Below are positions 1 through 7,612 of a stretch of DNA of 32,832 nucleotides, piece after piece. Both the position numbers and the translations under genes were made by a program. Under the pieces are notes generated by a model. It was not told the origin of the DNA. It made no database searches and saw only the letters and a program-made list of their open reading frames with translations. This DNA comes from Pisciglobus halotolerans. GTDB lineage: Bacteria; Bacillota; Bacilli; Lactobacillales; Carnobacteriaceae. Every line of letters starts with the position of its first letter. Position 1 is the stretch's first letter. The stretch covers positions 1-32,832 of the forward strand of contig NZ_FOQE01000025.1 of the NCBI RefSeq assembly GCF_900113675.1, written 5' to 3'.

Positions 1-17
1 CTTGCGGATAAAAGTAG

Positions 18-44
18 AAAAAAAGAAGTGGATTTCTCCACTTC
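18..44 (-). terminator. Rho-independent terminator, minus strand
   Basis: GAAGTGGA (25-32) pairs with TCCACTTC (37-44) around a 4-base loop. Read on the minus strand the hairpin is followed by seven T (18-24). It could end transcripts coming from the minus-strand amidase about 390 bases upstream, or belong to the repeat-rich spacer. Confidence 0.65.
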
Positions 45-112
45 AAAAAAGTCTAATATTTGGGGGTCACTACACAAGTGCTGTTTTTCCTATTAAATCA
101 TGCTTACTGAGC

Positions 113-135
113 AATAGACCATGCAGTTAGTTGTG
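113..135 (+). repeat. Dispersed intergenic motif, copy near the window start
   Basis: ATAGACCATGCAGTTA here nearly matches ATAGACCATACAGTTA at 23556, just beyond the third 52-bp array. Only the first part of that element is recognisable here. It is one of several short sequences shared among the intergenic regions of this window. Confidence 0.4.
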
Positions 136-166
136 CTTTTTCATTTTCCAGTCGCCTCTATCAACC

Positions 167-352
167 TCGCTCCGCATCCTCGTAGTTGAGCTGCGAAACA
201 CAGAAAGCTGTGTCTATCTTATCCTGTCCGCACACCCGCTCCGCTGGGCTGTTTGCGTCAGGATTGCGATAGTCTTCGCTTTCTAATCGTGTTTCTCCAC
301 ATCCTACTTTTAGTTGAGCTGCGAAAGCCAGAGTCTTTGCAAAAAAGATAAG
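167..352 (+). repeat. Two direct copies of a TAGTTGAGCTGC dispersed repeat
   Basis: Copy one (about 167-220) has CTCCGCATCCT, then TAGTTGAGCTGCGAAA, then CACAG. Copy two (about 292-352) has CTCCACATCCT, CTTTTAGTTGAGCTGCGAAA and CCAGAG. A third CTCCGCATCCTT lies at 420. An inverted copy lies at 4803-4862 upstream of tyrS. The 75-residue minus-strand frame across this area is a by-product of the repeats and is not called as a gene. The 1-431 interval otherwise shows no gene. Confidence 0.6.
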
Positions 353-431
353 TTGTTTTGATGCGCGCTTCGCTGCTCTCTTCAACAACTTCCTGTTTTT
401 GCTGTGACTCTATCGGGCTTTCTCCGCATCC

Positions 432-1895
432 TTAAATAAATTGTCCATCTTGTTCCATTTCTTGTCCAATGGCCAGCAGCCAGTCTTCCTTGCCTTTTGG
501 GGCAGTAAATTGGATGCCTAAAGGCAAACCGTTCGCTGCTAAGTAAGTCGGCAGACTGATAGATGGCTGACCAGTCAAGTTTGCTTGCATGCCAAACGGT
601 GTGATCGGCAGACTTTTTTCAAACATTTCCCAGACGATCTGCTGCTGTTCTGCTGAAGAAAAGGAGTCGATCTGACGCATACGTTCCAGTGTTGCCGCAC
701 TTTGCCATTGTGTTCCAACTTTTGGTGCCGTTTCTGCTGTAGCAGGTGTCAAATACAAGTCATATGTTTCATTAAATGTCGCCATTGTTTCAGCTGCTTG
801 GTCCCAAGTGTTCAAACTTTGTGAATAGCTGGCAGCTGAAATAGATTTGCCTGCTTGAAACAACACCCATGTTACTAGTTCCATATCCTCTATCGTCAAT
901 TTTCGCTGCAGAGATTGCTCGATTCCTTCCAGCATTGCTGTCGTTTCGCCTGAATTCATGAGGTAGTAAGACTTCATTAAATGGATCCCGTCAATATCAG
1001 GAGCAGCTTCTGTTACTTGGTGCCCATTTGCCTCCAACCATTTAACTGTGTCAAGGACAGCTTGTTTAGCTTCTTCACTGACTGCTGAGCCGACCGGAGA
1101 TGCCAGCGAGAAGGCGACGCGGAATTTTTTAGCAGATTTTTCTTTGAGCAAGTTTATATACCCACTTTCAAATAGGGGCGTTTGAAAAGCAGCGGCTGGC
1201 TGAACAACCTGCAAGGCATCTAACATAGCGGCCGTATCGCGTATCGACTTGGTCAAAGCAAAGCTGATCGAAGCACCTTGCCAATTTCTGCCGACGCCAG
1301 GCCCAATCGGCGTGCGCCCGCGTGTTGGTTTGAGTCCGACTAACCCGGTGAAAGAAGCCGGAATACGAATCGAGCCGCCACCGTCGCTTGCACCGGCAAC
1401 AGGTGACATCCCTGAAGCTACAGCTGCCGCAGCCCCACCGCTTGAACCGCCTGGAGAATGATTCGTATTCCAAGGATTGCGTGCTGGGCCGTATAGTTCT
1501 GGTTCCGTAATATTTTTAAAGCCAAATTCAGGGGTGTTTGTCTGCCCAATCACAATAAAACCGGCCTTTTGCAGCATGGCGGCAAAGTGGCTGGTTTGTT
1601 TAGCTCTATTGTTTTTTAATAACTTTGCTCCTGAAGTACTTGGTTCTCCTGCTAGATCTTGTCCTAAACCCTTTACAAGTATAGGAATTCCGCCATAGAC
1701 TTTTCCAGAAAAGTCTTGTTTTTTCGCCTCTTGCAAAGCTTTTTCTTTTCTTGTGTGTGTGACAGCGTTTAAAATAGGATTTTCCTTTTCGATTTTACAG
1801 AAAGCTTTCTCTACTAGTTCTTTTGGTGAAACCAATTTTTTTTGGACTTGCTCGACATAATAAAGACCATCTTTTGTTCTATCAAATGGATACAT
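432..1895 (-). CDS. Amidase signature family amidohydrolase
   Basis: A 487-residue cytoplasmic enzyme of the amidase signature family, which hydrolyses C-N amide bonds with a Ser-cisSer-Lys triad. The pieces are visible: Lys75 in PILVKG, the cis-Ser in SPGGSSGG (about 151), and the nucleophile Ser175 in [11 protein letters not shown]. The 24-residue spacing between the two serines is that of the family. Length is normal for a stand-alone amidase. The GatB and GatC partners are not adjacent, so it is unlikely to be the tRNA amidotransferase subunit GatA. The ATG start is preceded on the minus strand by a purine-rich AAAGAGGG site. The natural substrate (aliphatic or aryl amide, nitrile-pathway amide or peptide amide) cannot be read from the sequence. 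It lies 84 bases downstream of the GNAT gene on the same strand and may be co-transcribed with it. Confidence 0.9.
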   Translation of the reverse strand: MYPFDRTKDGLYYVEQVQKKLVSPKELVEKAFCKIEKENPILNAVTHTRKEKALQEAKKQDFSGKVYGGIPILVKGLGQDLAGEPSTSGAKLLKNNRAKQTSHFAAMLQKAGFIVIGQTNTPEFGFKNITEPELYGPARNPWNTNHSPGGSSGGAAAAVASGMSPVAGASDGGGSIRIPASFTGLVGLKPTRGRTPIGPGVGRNWQGASISFALTKSIRDTAAMLDALQVVQPAAAFQTPLFESGYINLLKEKSAKKFRVAFSLASPVGSAVSEEAKQAVLDTVKWLEANGHQVTEAAPDIDGIHLMKSYYLMNSGETTAMLEGIEQSLQRKLTIEDMELVTWVLFQAGKSISAASYSQSLNTWDQAAETMATFNETYDLYLTPATAETAPKVGTQWQSAATLERMRQIDSFSSAEQQQIVWEMFEKSLPITPFGMQANLTGQPSISLPTYLAANGLPLGIQFTAPKGKEDWLLAIGQEMEQDGQFI

Positions 1896-1979
1896 ATTTT
1901 CCCTCTTTCCTACTGTATTCCTTTCAAGTGTAGCATTGCAGATAGAAAAAAGGAAGGGGATCAGAAAAAGGGATTCATT

Positions 1980-2417
1980 TTAATGCTGCTCTAATGACTT
2001 TTCCAAAAGAATACAAGGAACGTTGTTTTCATAAAATTCTTCAGAGGCTGTTTTATAGCCTAATTCACGATAAAAAGAAGCGGCTGTTTGCTCAGAATGG
2101 ATCAGCGCTTTGGTACAGCCTTTCTTTTGGCCGATTTCTTCTAATGCTTGGATGATCGTTCTGCCGAGTGCTCTTCCGCGATAAGCTTTTAGTGTTGCAA
2201 TTCTTCCAATACGAATGGTTTCCTTATCCAAAATCTCATATCTTCCAGTAGATATCGGGTGCTCGTTGTCATAGATAACGGCATACTCAATTGCAGCCGT
2301 GTCTTGTTGATCAAATTCTTCTGCTAATTCCATATTTCGTTCAAGCACAAAAACGGACATTCGCACATAAAAAGCGCCGGCCTTATTCCATATTTCATTG
2401 CCAATGTGGAGTTTCAT
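1980..2417 (-). CDS. GNAT family N-acetyltransferase
   Basis: A 145-residue protein with the GNAT fold, which transfers an acetyl group from acetyl-CoA to an amine. The acetyl-CoA pyrophosphate loop is YRGRALGR (about 79-86), directly after the beta strand RIGRIATL. The C-terminal FYRELGYKTASEEFYENN is the typical beta5-alpha4 region of the ElaA/YjcF-like branch. The start is supported by AGGAGGGG about 8 bases upstream of the ATG. The substrate is unknown; many members of this branch act on small amines or have no assigned substrate. It is divergent from the YetF-like gene, with 199 bases between the two starts. Confidence 0.88.
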   Translation of the reverse strand: MKLHIGNEIWNKAGAFYVRMSVFVLERNMELAEEFDQQDTAAIEYAVIYDNEHPISTGRYEILDKETIRIGRIATLKAYRGRALGRTIIQALEEIGQKKGCTKALIHSEQTAASFYRELGYKTASEEFYENNVPCILLEKSLEQH

Positions 2418-2616
2418 TTGTTTTTCCCCTCCTATAATGTGGGTGGTTCTTCCTTAGTTTGGCAAAATAATGTTAAAATTTCAATCAATATGAAGGAAGC
2501 AGCTAGGCGCTGAATAAGCAGGAGTTAAGACGATTGATATGAGTTGAAGAAGAAGAAGAAAAGAGTGTAAGATAAAGATAAAGAAAAGAACTAGCTTTTT
2601 AAAAAGGAGAATAAAT

Positions 2617-3147
2617 ATGAAGATGCTTTTTAGCGACTGGAATACGATTTTTAGAATTTTGCTTGTTGGGACTTTAGCTTATTTGTTGCTGATTCTAGTT
2701 TTGCGAATCTTTGGAAAACGTACATTATCAAAGCTGAATGCTTTTGATTTTGTTGTAACGATTGCTTTAGGATCTATTTTAGCTACGATTTTAACAAGTC
2801 GTGATTTAACATTGGTCGATGGAACGATTGCGTTCACGATTTTGATTTTTCTGCAATTTATCATCACCAAATTGACGATTTATTTCCAAATAGCCGACAA
2901 AGCGGTAAAGGCGAGTCCTACATTATTGTTTTACAAAGGGCAGTACGACTTTGAAGCAATCAAAAAAGAACGGCTCTCTGAAGAAGAGATTCTTCAAGCC
3001 GTGCGTTCAAAAGGCTCGGCCTCAATGGAAGACATTTTAGCCGTTGTTTTAGAAACAAGCGGAGACCTTTCGATTATTCAAAAAAGATCAAAAAGTAGCC
3101 CTGAAAGCAGTACGCTAAAGAATATCAATAAAGATCATTTTCAATAA
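2617..3147 (+). CDS. YetF/DUF421 family membrane protein
   Basis: A 176-residue protein with three hydrophobic segments at about 12-31, 42-60 and 69-90, followed by a soluble domain of about 85 residues. The segment between membrane parts (LRIFGKRTLSKLNAFDFVVTIALGS) and the soluble part with VRSKGSASMEDILAVVLETSGDLSII are typical of the DUF421/YetF family. Family members are usually near 200-230 residues, so this is a short form that ends soon after the conserved block. The biochemical role of the family is not established; Bacillus homologues have been tied to spore germination and membrane functions, and Enterococcus does not sporulate. The start follows AAAAAGGAGAATAAAT. It converges on tyrS across a shared terminator. 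Confidence 0.88.
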   Translation: MKMLFSDWNTIFRILLVGTLAYLLLILVLRIFGKRTLSKLNAFDFVVTIALGSILATILTSRDLTLVDGTIAFTILIFLQFIITKLTIYFQIADKAVKASPTLLFYKGQYDFEAIKKERLSEEEILQAVRSKGSASMEDILAVVLETSGDLSIIQKRSKSSPESSTLKNINKDHFQ

Positions 3148-3164
3148 GCAAAAAAAGGGAAAAA

Positions 3165-3196
3165 GCCATAGCTGGTCAATCAGCTATGGCTTTTTT
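3165..3196. terminator. Bidirectional terminator between the YetF-like gene and tyrS
   Basis: GCCATAGCTG (3165-3174), loop GTCAAT, CAGCTATGGC (3181-3190), a perfect 10-bp stem. T6 follows on the plus strand and an A-rich tract (A4-A7) precedes it, which becomes the T tract for minus-strand tyrS transcripts. Confidence 0.93.
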
Positions 3197-3204
3197 GTAA
3201 CATC

Positions 3205-4467
3205 TTAAACAAGTTTCACTAAGAAGTATTTTTTCTTGCCGCGGCGGACTAAGATAAATTTGCCTTCAAAAGAGTTTTCTGGTGTGATGACAGCTTCCAC
3301 ATCTGTTTCTTTTTCTCCATTGATGGAGATGGCGCCATTTTTAAGGTCTTCACGGGCTTGTCTTCTGGAAGGTTCAATACCCACCACATCGACTAACCAC
3401 TCTACAATATTACGCGCTTCTTTGGGAGATTCAAAAGTTGGCATGTGCTTAAAGCCTTCTTCGATCTGATCAGCCGTCAAATCCTTGACATCACCAGAGA
3501 AAAGAGCGGCACTTATTTTTTCAGCGTCTTCAAGAGCCGCTTTACCATGCACGAATTGGGTCATTTCACGAGCCAATGTTTTTTGTGCTTCACGTTTATG
3601 CGGTTCAGCTGCTACTTTTTCAGCCAATGCATTGATGTCTTCTTCTGACAAGAAAGTAAAGTATTTCAAGTATTTGATCACATCTCGGTCATCTTGGTTT
3701 AGCCAAAACTGGTAAAATTCGTAAGGTGTTGTTTTTTCGGGATCCAGCCAAACTGCTCCACCTGCTGTTTTGCCAAATTTTGTGCCATCAGCTTTCAGCA
3801 TCAATGGAATCGTTAAACCGAAAGCTTTTGCGTCAGCACCTTCTTGCTTGCGAATGTATTCAAGCCCGGCTGTAATGTTTCCCCATTGATCAGCTCCGCC
3901 AATTTGCAATTGGACATCTTCTTCTTTGTATAAATGCAAGAAGTCGATGGACTGAAGAATTTGGTAAGTAAATTCAGTAAAGGAAATACCTGTTTCTAAT
4001 CGACTGGAAACAATTTCCTTAGCAAGCATCGTGTTGACATTAAAACTTTTACCAATATTTCTTAAAAAATCAAGCAGTGTCAAATCCTTTGTCCAATCAA
4101 GGTTGTTGACGAGACGAATGGCTTTTTCGTCTTTGCCAGCGTCAAATAGCTGCTCCATTTGTTCTGTTAGTTTTGCAGCATTTTGCTCAACTTGTTCTTT
4201 AGACTGCAGCACCCGTTCTTGAGATTTGCCGCTCGGATCGCCAATCGATCCAGTTGCACCGCCAATCACAATCACTGGACGATGCCCAGCTAGCTGGAAC
4301 CTTTTTAAGATCATAAAAGGAATCAAATGACCAATGTGCATACTGCCAGTCGGATCGATTCCGCAGTAAACCCCGATTTTCTTTTCTTGTAATAATTCAC
4401 GCAAACCTTCTTCATCCGTTTGTTGATTGATGGCGCCGCGCCATGTTAACTCTTCTAAAATGTCCAT
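3205..4467 (-). CDS. tyrS: Tyrosyl-tRNA synthetase
   Basis: A class I aminoacyl-tRNA synthetase of 420 residues, which charges tRNA-Tyr with tyrosine in the cytoplasm. The HIGH motif is at residues 44-47 (SMHIGHL). The KMSKS counterpart is KFGKT at 230-234, as in bacterial TyrRS. The tyrosine pocket segment QLQIGGADQWGNI is at about 186-198. An S4 RNA-binding domain occupies about 354-415 (EPSRRQAREDLKNGAISING). Length is that of Bacillus-type TyrRS. AAGGAGAG lies about 7 bases before the ATG. Expression is controlled by the Tyr T-box directly upstream. A second tyrosyl synthetase gene is common in enterococci, so this may be one of two. Confidence 0.98.
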   Translation of the reverse strand: MDILEELTWRGAINQQTDEEGLRELLQEKKIGVYCGIDPTGSMHIGHLIPFMILKRFQLAGHRPVIVIGGATGSIGDPSGKSQERVLQSKEQVEQNAAKLTEQMEQLFDAGKDEKAIRLVNNLDWTKDLTLLDFLRNIGKSFNVNTMLAKEIVSSRLETGISFTEFTYQILQSIDFLHLYKEEDVQLQIGGADQWGNITAGLEYIRKQEGADAKAFGLTIPLMLKADGTKFGKTAGGAVWLDPEKTTPYEFYQFWLNQDDRDVIKYLKYFTFLSEEDINALAEKVAAEPHKREAQKTLAREMTQFVHGKAALEDAEKISAALFSGDVKDLTADQIEEGFKHMPTFESPKEARNIVEWLVDVVGIEPSRRQAREDLKNGAISINGEKETDVEAVITPENSFEGKFILVRRGKKKYFLVKLV

Positions 4468-4500
4468 TTTTTTCTCTCCTTTTTTAAGCTGATCTATGTA

Positions 4501-4761
4501 AAAAATAAAAAAGCCCCGATGCGTAAAGAATATTCTTTACCCATCGGGACGAAAAAATTTCCGTGTTACCACCCAATTTGCATGCAGTTGCTGCATACCA
4601 CTCGTTTACTATTATCGCCAGTATCGCGCTTGAAATGAATCAAGTTACTCCTGAGTGTAATTCGGATCGATGATATGTATCGGATTCCAGCAACCTCCGA
4701 CTCTCTATAAACAGGGATCATATCCTACTGCGCTCATTCACAGTAAAAAAGCTATTCGAAT
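4501..4761 (-). promoter_or_regulatory. Tyrosine-specific T-box leader of tyrS
   Basis: Read on the minus strand, the leader contains AGTAGGATATGATCCC, the GGTTGCTGGAATCCG segment of stem I, a specifier loop GAATTACAC, the T-box sequence TGGGTGGTAACACGG (4561-4575), and a terminator hairpin. The specifier codon is TAC (Tyr) at 4657-4659. The terminator stem GTCCCGATG/CATCGGGGC spans 4513-4550, with a T-rich tail at 4501-4512. Uncharged tRNA-Tyr is expected to pair with TAC and the T-box bulge, favouring antitermination and tyrS expression. The leader ends about 34 bases before the start codon. Confidence 0.95.
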
Positions 4762-4767
4762 GCTTAC

Positions 4768-4796
4768 AGTATAGAAGACCATGACCCAAAAGTCAA
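4768..4796 (-). promoter_or_regulatory. tyrS promoter
   Basis: On the minus strand: -35 TTGACT (4791-4796), 17-base spacer, -10 TATACT (4768-4773). Transcription would begin near 4761, at the 5' end of the T-box leader. Confidence 0.85.
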
Positions 4797-4802
4797 GAAT
4801 AC

Positions 4803-4862
4803 AAAGGACGCGGAGCGAGTCTCTGCCTCGTGCAGCTCAACTAAAAAAGCAGGATATGGGGC
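4803..4862 (-). repeat. Inverted copy of the TAGTTGAGCTGC dispersed repeat
   Basis: Read on the minus strand it contains ATATCCTGCTTTTTTAGTTG, then AGCTGC, GGCAGAG, CTCGCTCCGCGTCC. This matches the two copies at 167-352, in the opposite orientation. It lies immediately outside the tyrS promoter. Confidence 0.55.
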
Positions 4863-4907
4863 GACCCCGAAAGAACAATTAAGTCGCAAAGATCTTTGGT
4901 TTTTCTC

Positions 4908-5245
4908 CCTATCACGTTGGAACGATTTGCTGTCAAATTGCATAACAGTCGATCCTGTGAACAAGTTAAAGTTTTTATACTCTAAACTTGTTCACAGAGG
5001 ACTGGTCTATGAACAAGTTAAAGCATTTATACTCTGAACTTGTTCACAGAGGACTGGTCTATGAACAAGTTGCAGCTTTTACGTTCTGAACTTGTCCACA
5101 GAGGTCTGATCTATGAACAAGTTAAAGCTTTTATACTCTGAACTTGTTCACAGAAGCCTGTTCTATGAACAAGTTGCAGCACCATAACATTCAACATGTG
5201 CTGCTAAACATAATCTGTTAATATCTTTCTAAAATCCATCACTTC
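4908..5245 (+). repeat. 52-bp tandem repeat array 1 with leader and trailer
   Basis: Five units begin at 4959, 5011, 5063, 5115 and 5167, all exactly 52 bases apart. Each full unit reads GAACAAGTT, about 16 variable bases, then AACTTGTTCACAG and a GGACTGGTCTAT-type linker. CTGTGAACAAGTT and AACTTGTTCACAG are perfect complements, so each unit can fold as a hairpin. The leader at 4908-4958 (CCTATCACGTTGGAACGATT) and the trailer at 5176-5245 (ending TCTTTCTAAAATCCATCA) match those of array 3. No coding frame explains the area. From 5246 to 5502 I see only AT-rich spacer. The array lies between the divergent tyrS and ytrA promoters. Confidence 0.95.
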
Positions 5246-5502
5246 TATTTGGATATTTTCAATATTTTGTCATTTAAAAAAGTCAATATTTTTTTTGTTT
5301 ATTCATATCATGCATGAACTATTCCGCCTTGGAACCTGATAAATTTAAAGTGAAGTAGTTCAAGTTCCTTTCAATTTCTTTCTTTTATTCATTTTGACTG
5401 AAACTGGGAATCATATCTAGCTTAATTAAGGCAATGTCTCAAATGAACATTTAAAACATGATCATAGGTGAACGGCAATAATTAAAAAACTTCAAAAAAG
5501 TA

Positions 5503-5531
5503 TTGACTTTTTGCTGTACTAAATACATAAT
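5503..5531 (+). promoter_or_regulatory. Promoter of the ytrA-like operon
   Basis: TTGACT (5503-5508), 17-base spacer, CATAAT (5526-5531). The predicted start near 5538 places the inverted-repeat operator elements inside the early transcribed region, suited to repression. Confidence 0.8.
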
Positions 5532-5557
5532 ACAGATGTCGTTGTATTAAGAGCACG

Positions 5558-5600
5558 GTACACATTTTTTTAAACGAGGTGTACTAATGTGGTGATACAC
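5558..5600 (+). promoter_or_regulatory. Inverted-repeat operator(s), probably for the YtrA-like regulator
   Basis: GTACAC (5558-5563) and GTGTAC (5579-5584) form an exact inverted repeat. GTGTA (5579-5583) also pairs with TACAC (5596-5600), with 12 bases between. Two overlapping GTGTA/TACAC dyads downstream of the promoter and just before the GntR gene fit autoregulation, as known for YtrA-type regulators. Binding is inferred. Confidence 0.6.
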
Positions 5601-5635
5601 TAAAAGTACTTAATAAAGGAAGGTGAGACTTCAAG

Positions 5636-6004
5636 ATGAATCAGACTTTTAATAAGCGAGAGCCGGTATATGTGCAAGTTGTTCGGCAATTCAAGGAGCA
5701 AGTGGCTTCGGGAGAACTTTTGCCGGGACAAGAAATGCCATCGAGACGAGAACTCGCGCAAAAATTAAAAATCAATCCAAATACGGTACAGCGTGCCTAT
5801 AAAGAAATGGAGCATGAAGGTTTGATTTACACAGAAGGAAATATGCCTAGCAAAATCACAGAAGATCAAAAAATACTGATAAAAGTGAAGCAAGAACTGG
5901 TCACAGAAGCAGTGGACGCGCTAGTTAAAGCGATCAAGCCAATCAAGGTTTCGTTTGAAGAGATTGAGCCGCTTTTAAAAGAACGTTTTATGAGTGAAAA
6001 GTAG
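5636..6004 (+). CDS. GntR family (YtrA subfamily) transcriptional regulator
   Basis: A 122-residue DNA-binding protein. The GntR winged helix-turn-helix occupies about 10-75: PVYVQVVRQFKEQVASGELL, then PGQEMPSRRELAQKLKINP and NTVQRAYKEMEHEGLIYTEG. The C-terminal tail of about 45 residues is too short for an effector domain. This is the hallmark of the YtrA subfamily, which typically controls adjacent ABC transporter genes and responds indirectly to cell-envelope stress. The start follows AAGGAAGGTGAG. It is the first gene of a four-gene operon and probably represses its own promoter through the GTGTA/TACAC dyads upstream. The inducing signal is not visible. Confidence 0.92.
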   Translation: MNQTFNKREPVYVQVVRQFKEQVASGELLPGQEMPSRRELAQKLKINPNTVQRAYKEMEHEGLIYTEGNMPSKITEDQKILIKVKQELVTEAVDALVKAIKPIKVSFEEIEPLLKERFMSEK

Positions 6005-6019
6005 AGGAGATGAACGAAG

Positions 6020-6706
6020 ATGATCGAAGTCAAAAATGTTGTGAAGAAATATGGACGCAAAAGTGTATTAAAAGATGTTTCTTTTACTGCACAAAAAGGT
6101 GAAGTCACTTGCTTGATCGGGATCAATGGAACAGGAAAAACAACGATTTTAAATGCGATCATGAATCTCGTGCCTATCAACAGCGGAGAGATCCTCATCG
6201 ACAACCAAAAGCTGTCAAAAGAAAGTTATGAAACAGTTGCTTTTATCCCAGATACGATTATTACAATGCCCTCGATGACGATTGGACAAGCAATGACATT
6301 TATGCGCGACTTTTATGATTCATGGAACCAAGAACGAGCAGATGAGCTGCTGGGATTTTTCCGCTTAAAAGCTGAAGATAAGATTTCTTCGTTGTCTAAA
6401 GGAAACACAGCTAAAGTCAATATTTTGTTAGGTTTAGCATTAGATGTCGATTATTTATTGATGGACGAACCGTTTTCTGGAATTGACGTGTTCAGCCGTG
6501 AAGAAATCGCGAATGCTTTTACAGACTATCTTGTTGAAGACAAAGGGGTCATTATTACCACACATGAGATCGGAGATGTTGAGCATTTGATCGATCACGT
6601 GGTTTTAATAGACGAAGGCACGATCGTTAAATCTTTTGCGGCAGAAGAAGCGCGAGAAGAAGGCAAGTCGATCGTTGACATCATGAGGGAGGTTTTAGTG
6701 CGATGA
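6020..6706 (+). CDS. ABC transporter ATP-binding protein (YtrB-like)
   Basis: A 228-residue ATPase subunit. Walker A is GINGTGKT (34-41), the signature loop is LSKGN (125-129; a departure from LSGGQ seen in YtrB/CcmA-type exporters), Walker B is YLLMDE (145-150), and the switch histidine is in ITTHE (about 182). It begins 15 bases after the regulator and its stop overlaps the permease start by four bases (ATGA), so translation is probably coupled. With the permease it would form an ATP-driven membrane complex at the cytoplasmic membrane. In Bacillus the related Ytr system is induced by lipid II-interfering antibiotics; a similar role here is an inference from family and layout. Confidence 0.93.
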   Translation: MIEVKNVVKKYGRKSVLKDVSFTAQKGEVTCLIGINGTGKTTILNAIMNLVPINSGEILIDNQKLSKESYETVAFIPDTIITMPSMTIGQAMTFMRDFYDSWNQERADELLGFFRLKAEDKISSLSKGNTAKVNILLGLALDVDYLLMDEPFSGIDVFSREEIANAFTDYLVEDKGVIITTHEIGDVEHLIDHVVLIDEGTIVKSFAAEEAREEGKSIVDIMREVLVR

Positions 6707-7524
6707 AGAATTATATCAAGCTGGTCCGTTTTGAAGTCGATCGCTTTTCTAAAATATACGGCGCATTGATTGGACTGACGATTCTTTTGCAAATAGCCGC
6801 TGTCGTAAGTGCAGAAATGGGTTATATGAAAGAAGCAAATAGTTTGATGCTAGAACAAAGATACACATCAGTACAAGTCATAGAGCATTTAGGGAAAATC
6901 AGTATGCATACGGTCTCCTATACCACTTTATTTGTTTTCTCTATAGGAATCGCTGTAGTATCTTTGCTGATTTATTGCTTATTTATTTGGTATCGTGATT
7001 GGTTTGGCAAAAATATGTTTATTTACCGTTTATTGATGCTGCCGCTTAATCGTATTCAACTATTTTTTGCAAAACTGACTACGATCCTCTTATTTGTTTT
7101 TGGTTTGGTGGCTGTGCAGCTTTTATTGTTTCCTTTGGAAGAATTTTTACTGAGAAAAATCACTTCGGCCCCTTATTTTGAGCTGGTCTCACTTGAAACG
7201 CTTAGCCAAAGCCATCCATTTCTCAGTCTGATCTTACCCCATTCTTTTAGTGGCTTTTTAATCGCTTATGGCATTGGAACGTTGGCAGTCATTGTGCTGT
7301 TCACTGTCATCTTATTTGAACGCAGCTACCGATGGAAAGGGATCTTTATTGGTGCAGCGTATGTTTTGATCATAGCAGCCATCCTGATTGGTCCGCTTTA
7401 TGCACCGTTAAACTTCTTATTTTATCAAGAGATTTTTTGGTTGTATCTTTTCTTAAGTTTCTTGATCGGCGGCGTTTCTATTTGGCTTAGTTATTGGCTG
7501 CTTCAGCACAAGGTCACGGTGTAG
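6703..7524 (+). CDS. ABC transporter permease, six-helix membrane protein
   Basis: A 273-residue membrane protein with hydrophobic segments at about 19-37, 72-96, 122-142, 182-205, 213-235 and 243-265. It starts inside the stop of the ATPase gene (ATGA overlap). It is the likely membrane partner of the YtrB-like ATPase. The sequence is not close to a named permease that I recognise, and only topology and position support the role. The last helices are followed by a short basic tail (LLQHKVTV). No substrate can be inferred. Confidence 0.88.
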   Translation: MKNYIKLVRFEVDRFSKIYGALIGLTILLQIAAVVSAEMGYMKEANSLMLEQRYTSVQVIEHLGKISMHTVSYTTLFVFSIGIAVVSLLIYCLFIWYRDWFGKNMFIYRLLMLPLNRIQLFFAKLTTILLFVFGLVAVQLLLFPLEEFLLRKITSAPYFELVSLETLSQSHPFLSLILPHSFSGFLIAYGIGTLAVIVLFTVILFERSYRWKGIFIGAAYVLIIAAILIGPLYAPLNFLFYQEIFWLYLFLSFLIGGVSIWLSYWLLQHKVTV

Positions 7525-7612
7525 AAATGAACAAAGATATACTTTAAAGATCTGACCTATTTGTTGAGCAAAGCCTTTTTGCTCAATCAGTTATTTAAAA
7601 GGAGTGAAAGAA

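Noticed and set aside
161-388. 75-residue minus-strand frame
   Set aside because: It spans two copies of a dispersed repeat, has no recognisable domain and no good ribosome site.
4764-4964. 66-residue minus-strand frame upstream of tyrS
   Set aside because: It covers the tyrS promoter and the dispersed repeat and has no protein features.
4959-5175. Repeats as DnaA boxes or an origin
   Set aside because: One unit contains TTGTCCACAG, close to a DnaA box, but most units read TTGTTCACAG or TTGATCACAG and no replication genes are nearby.
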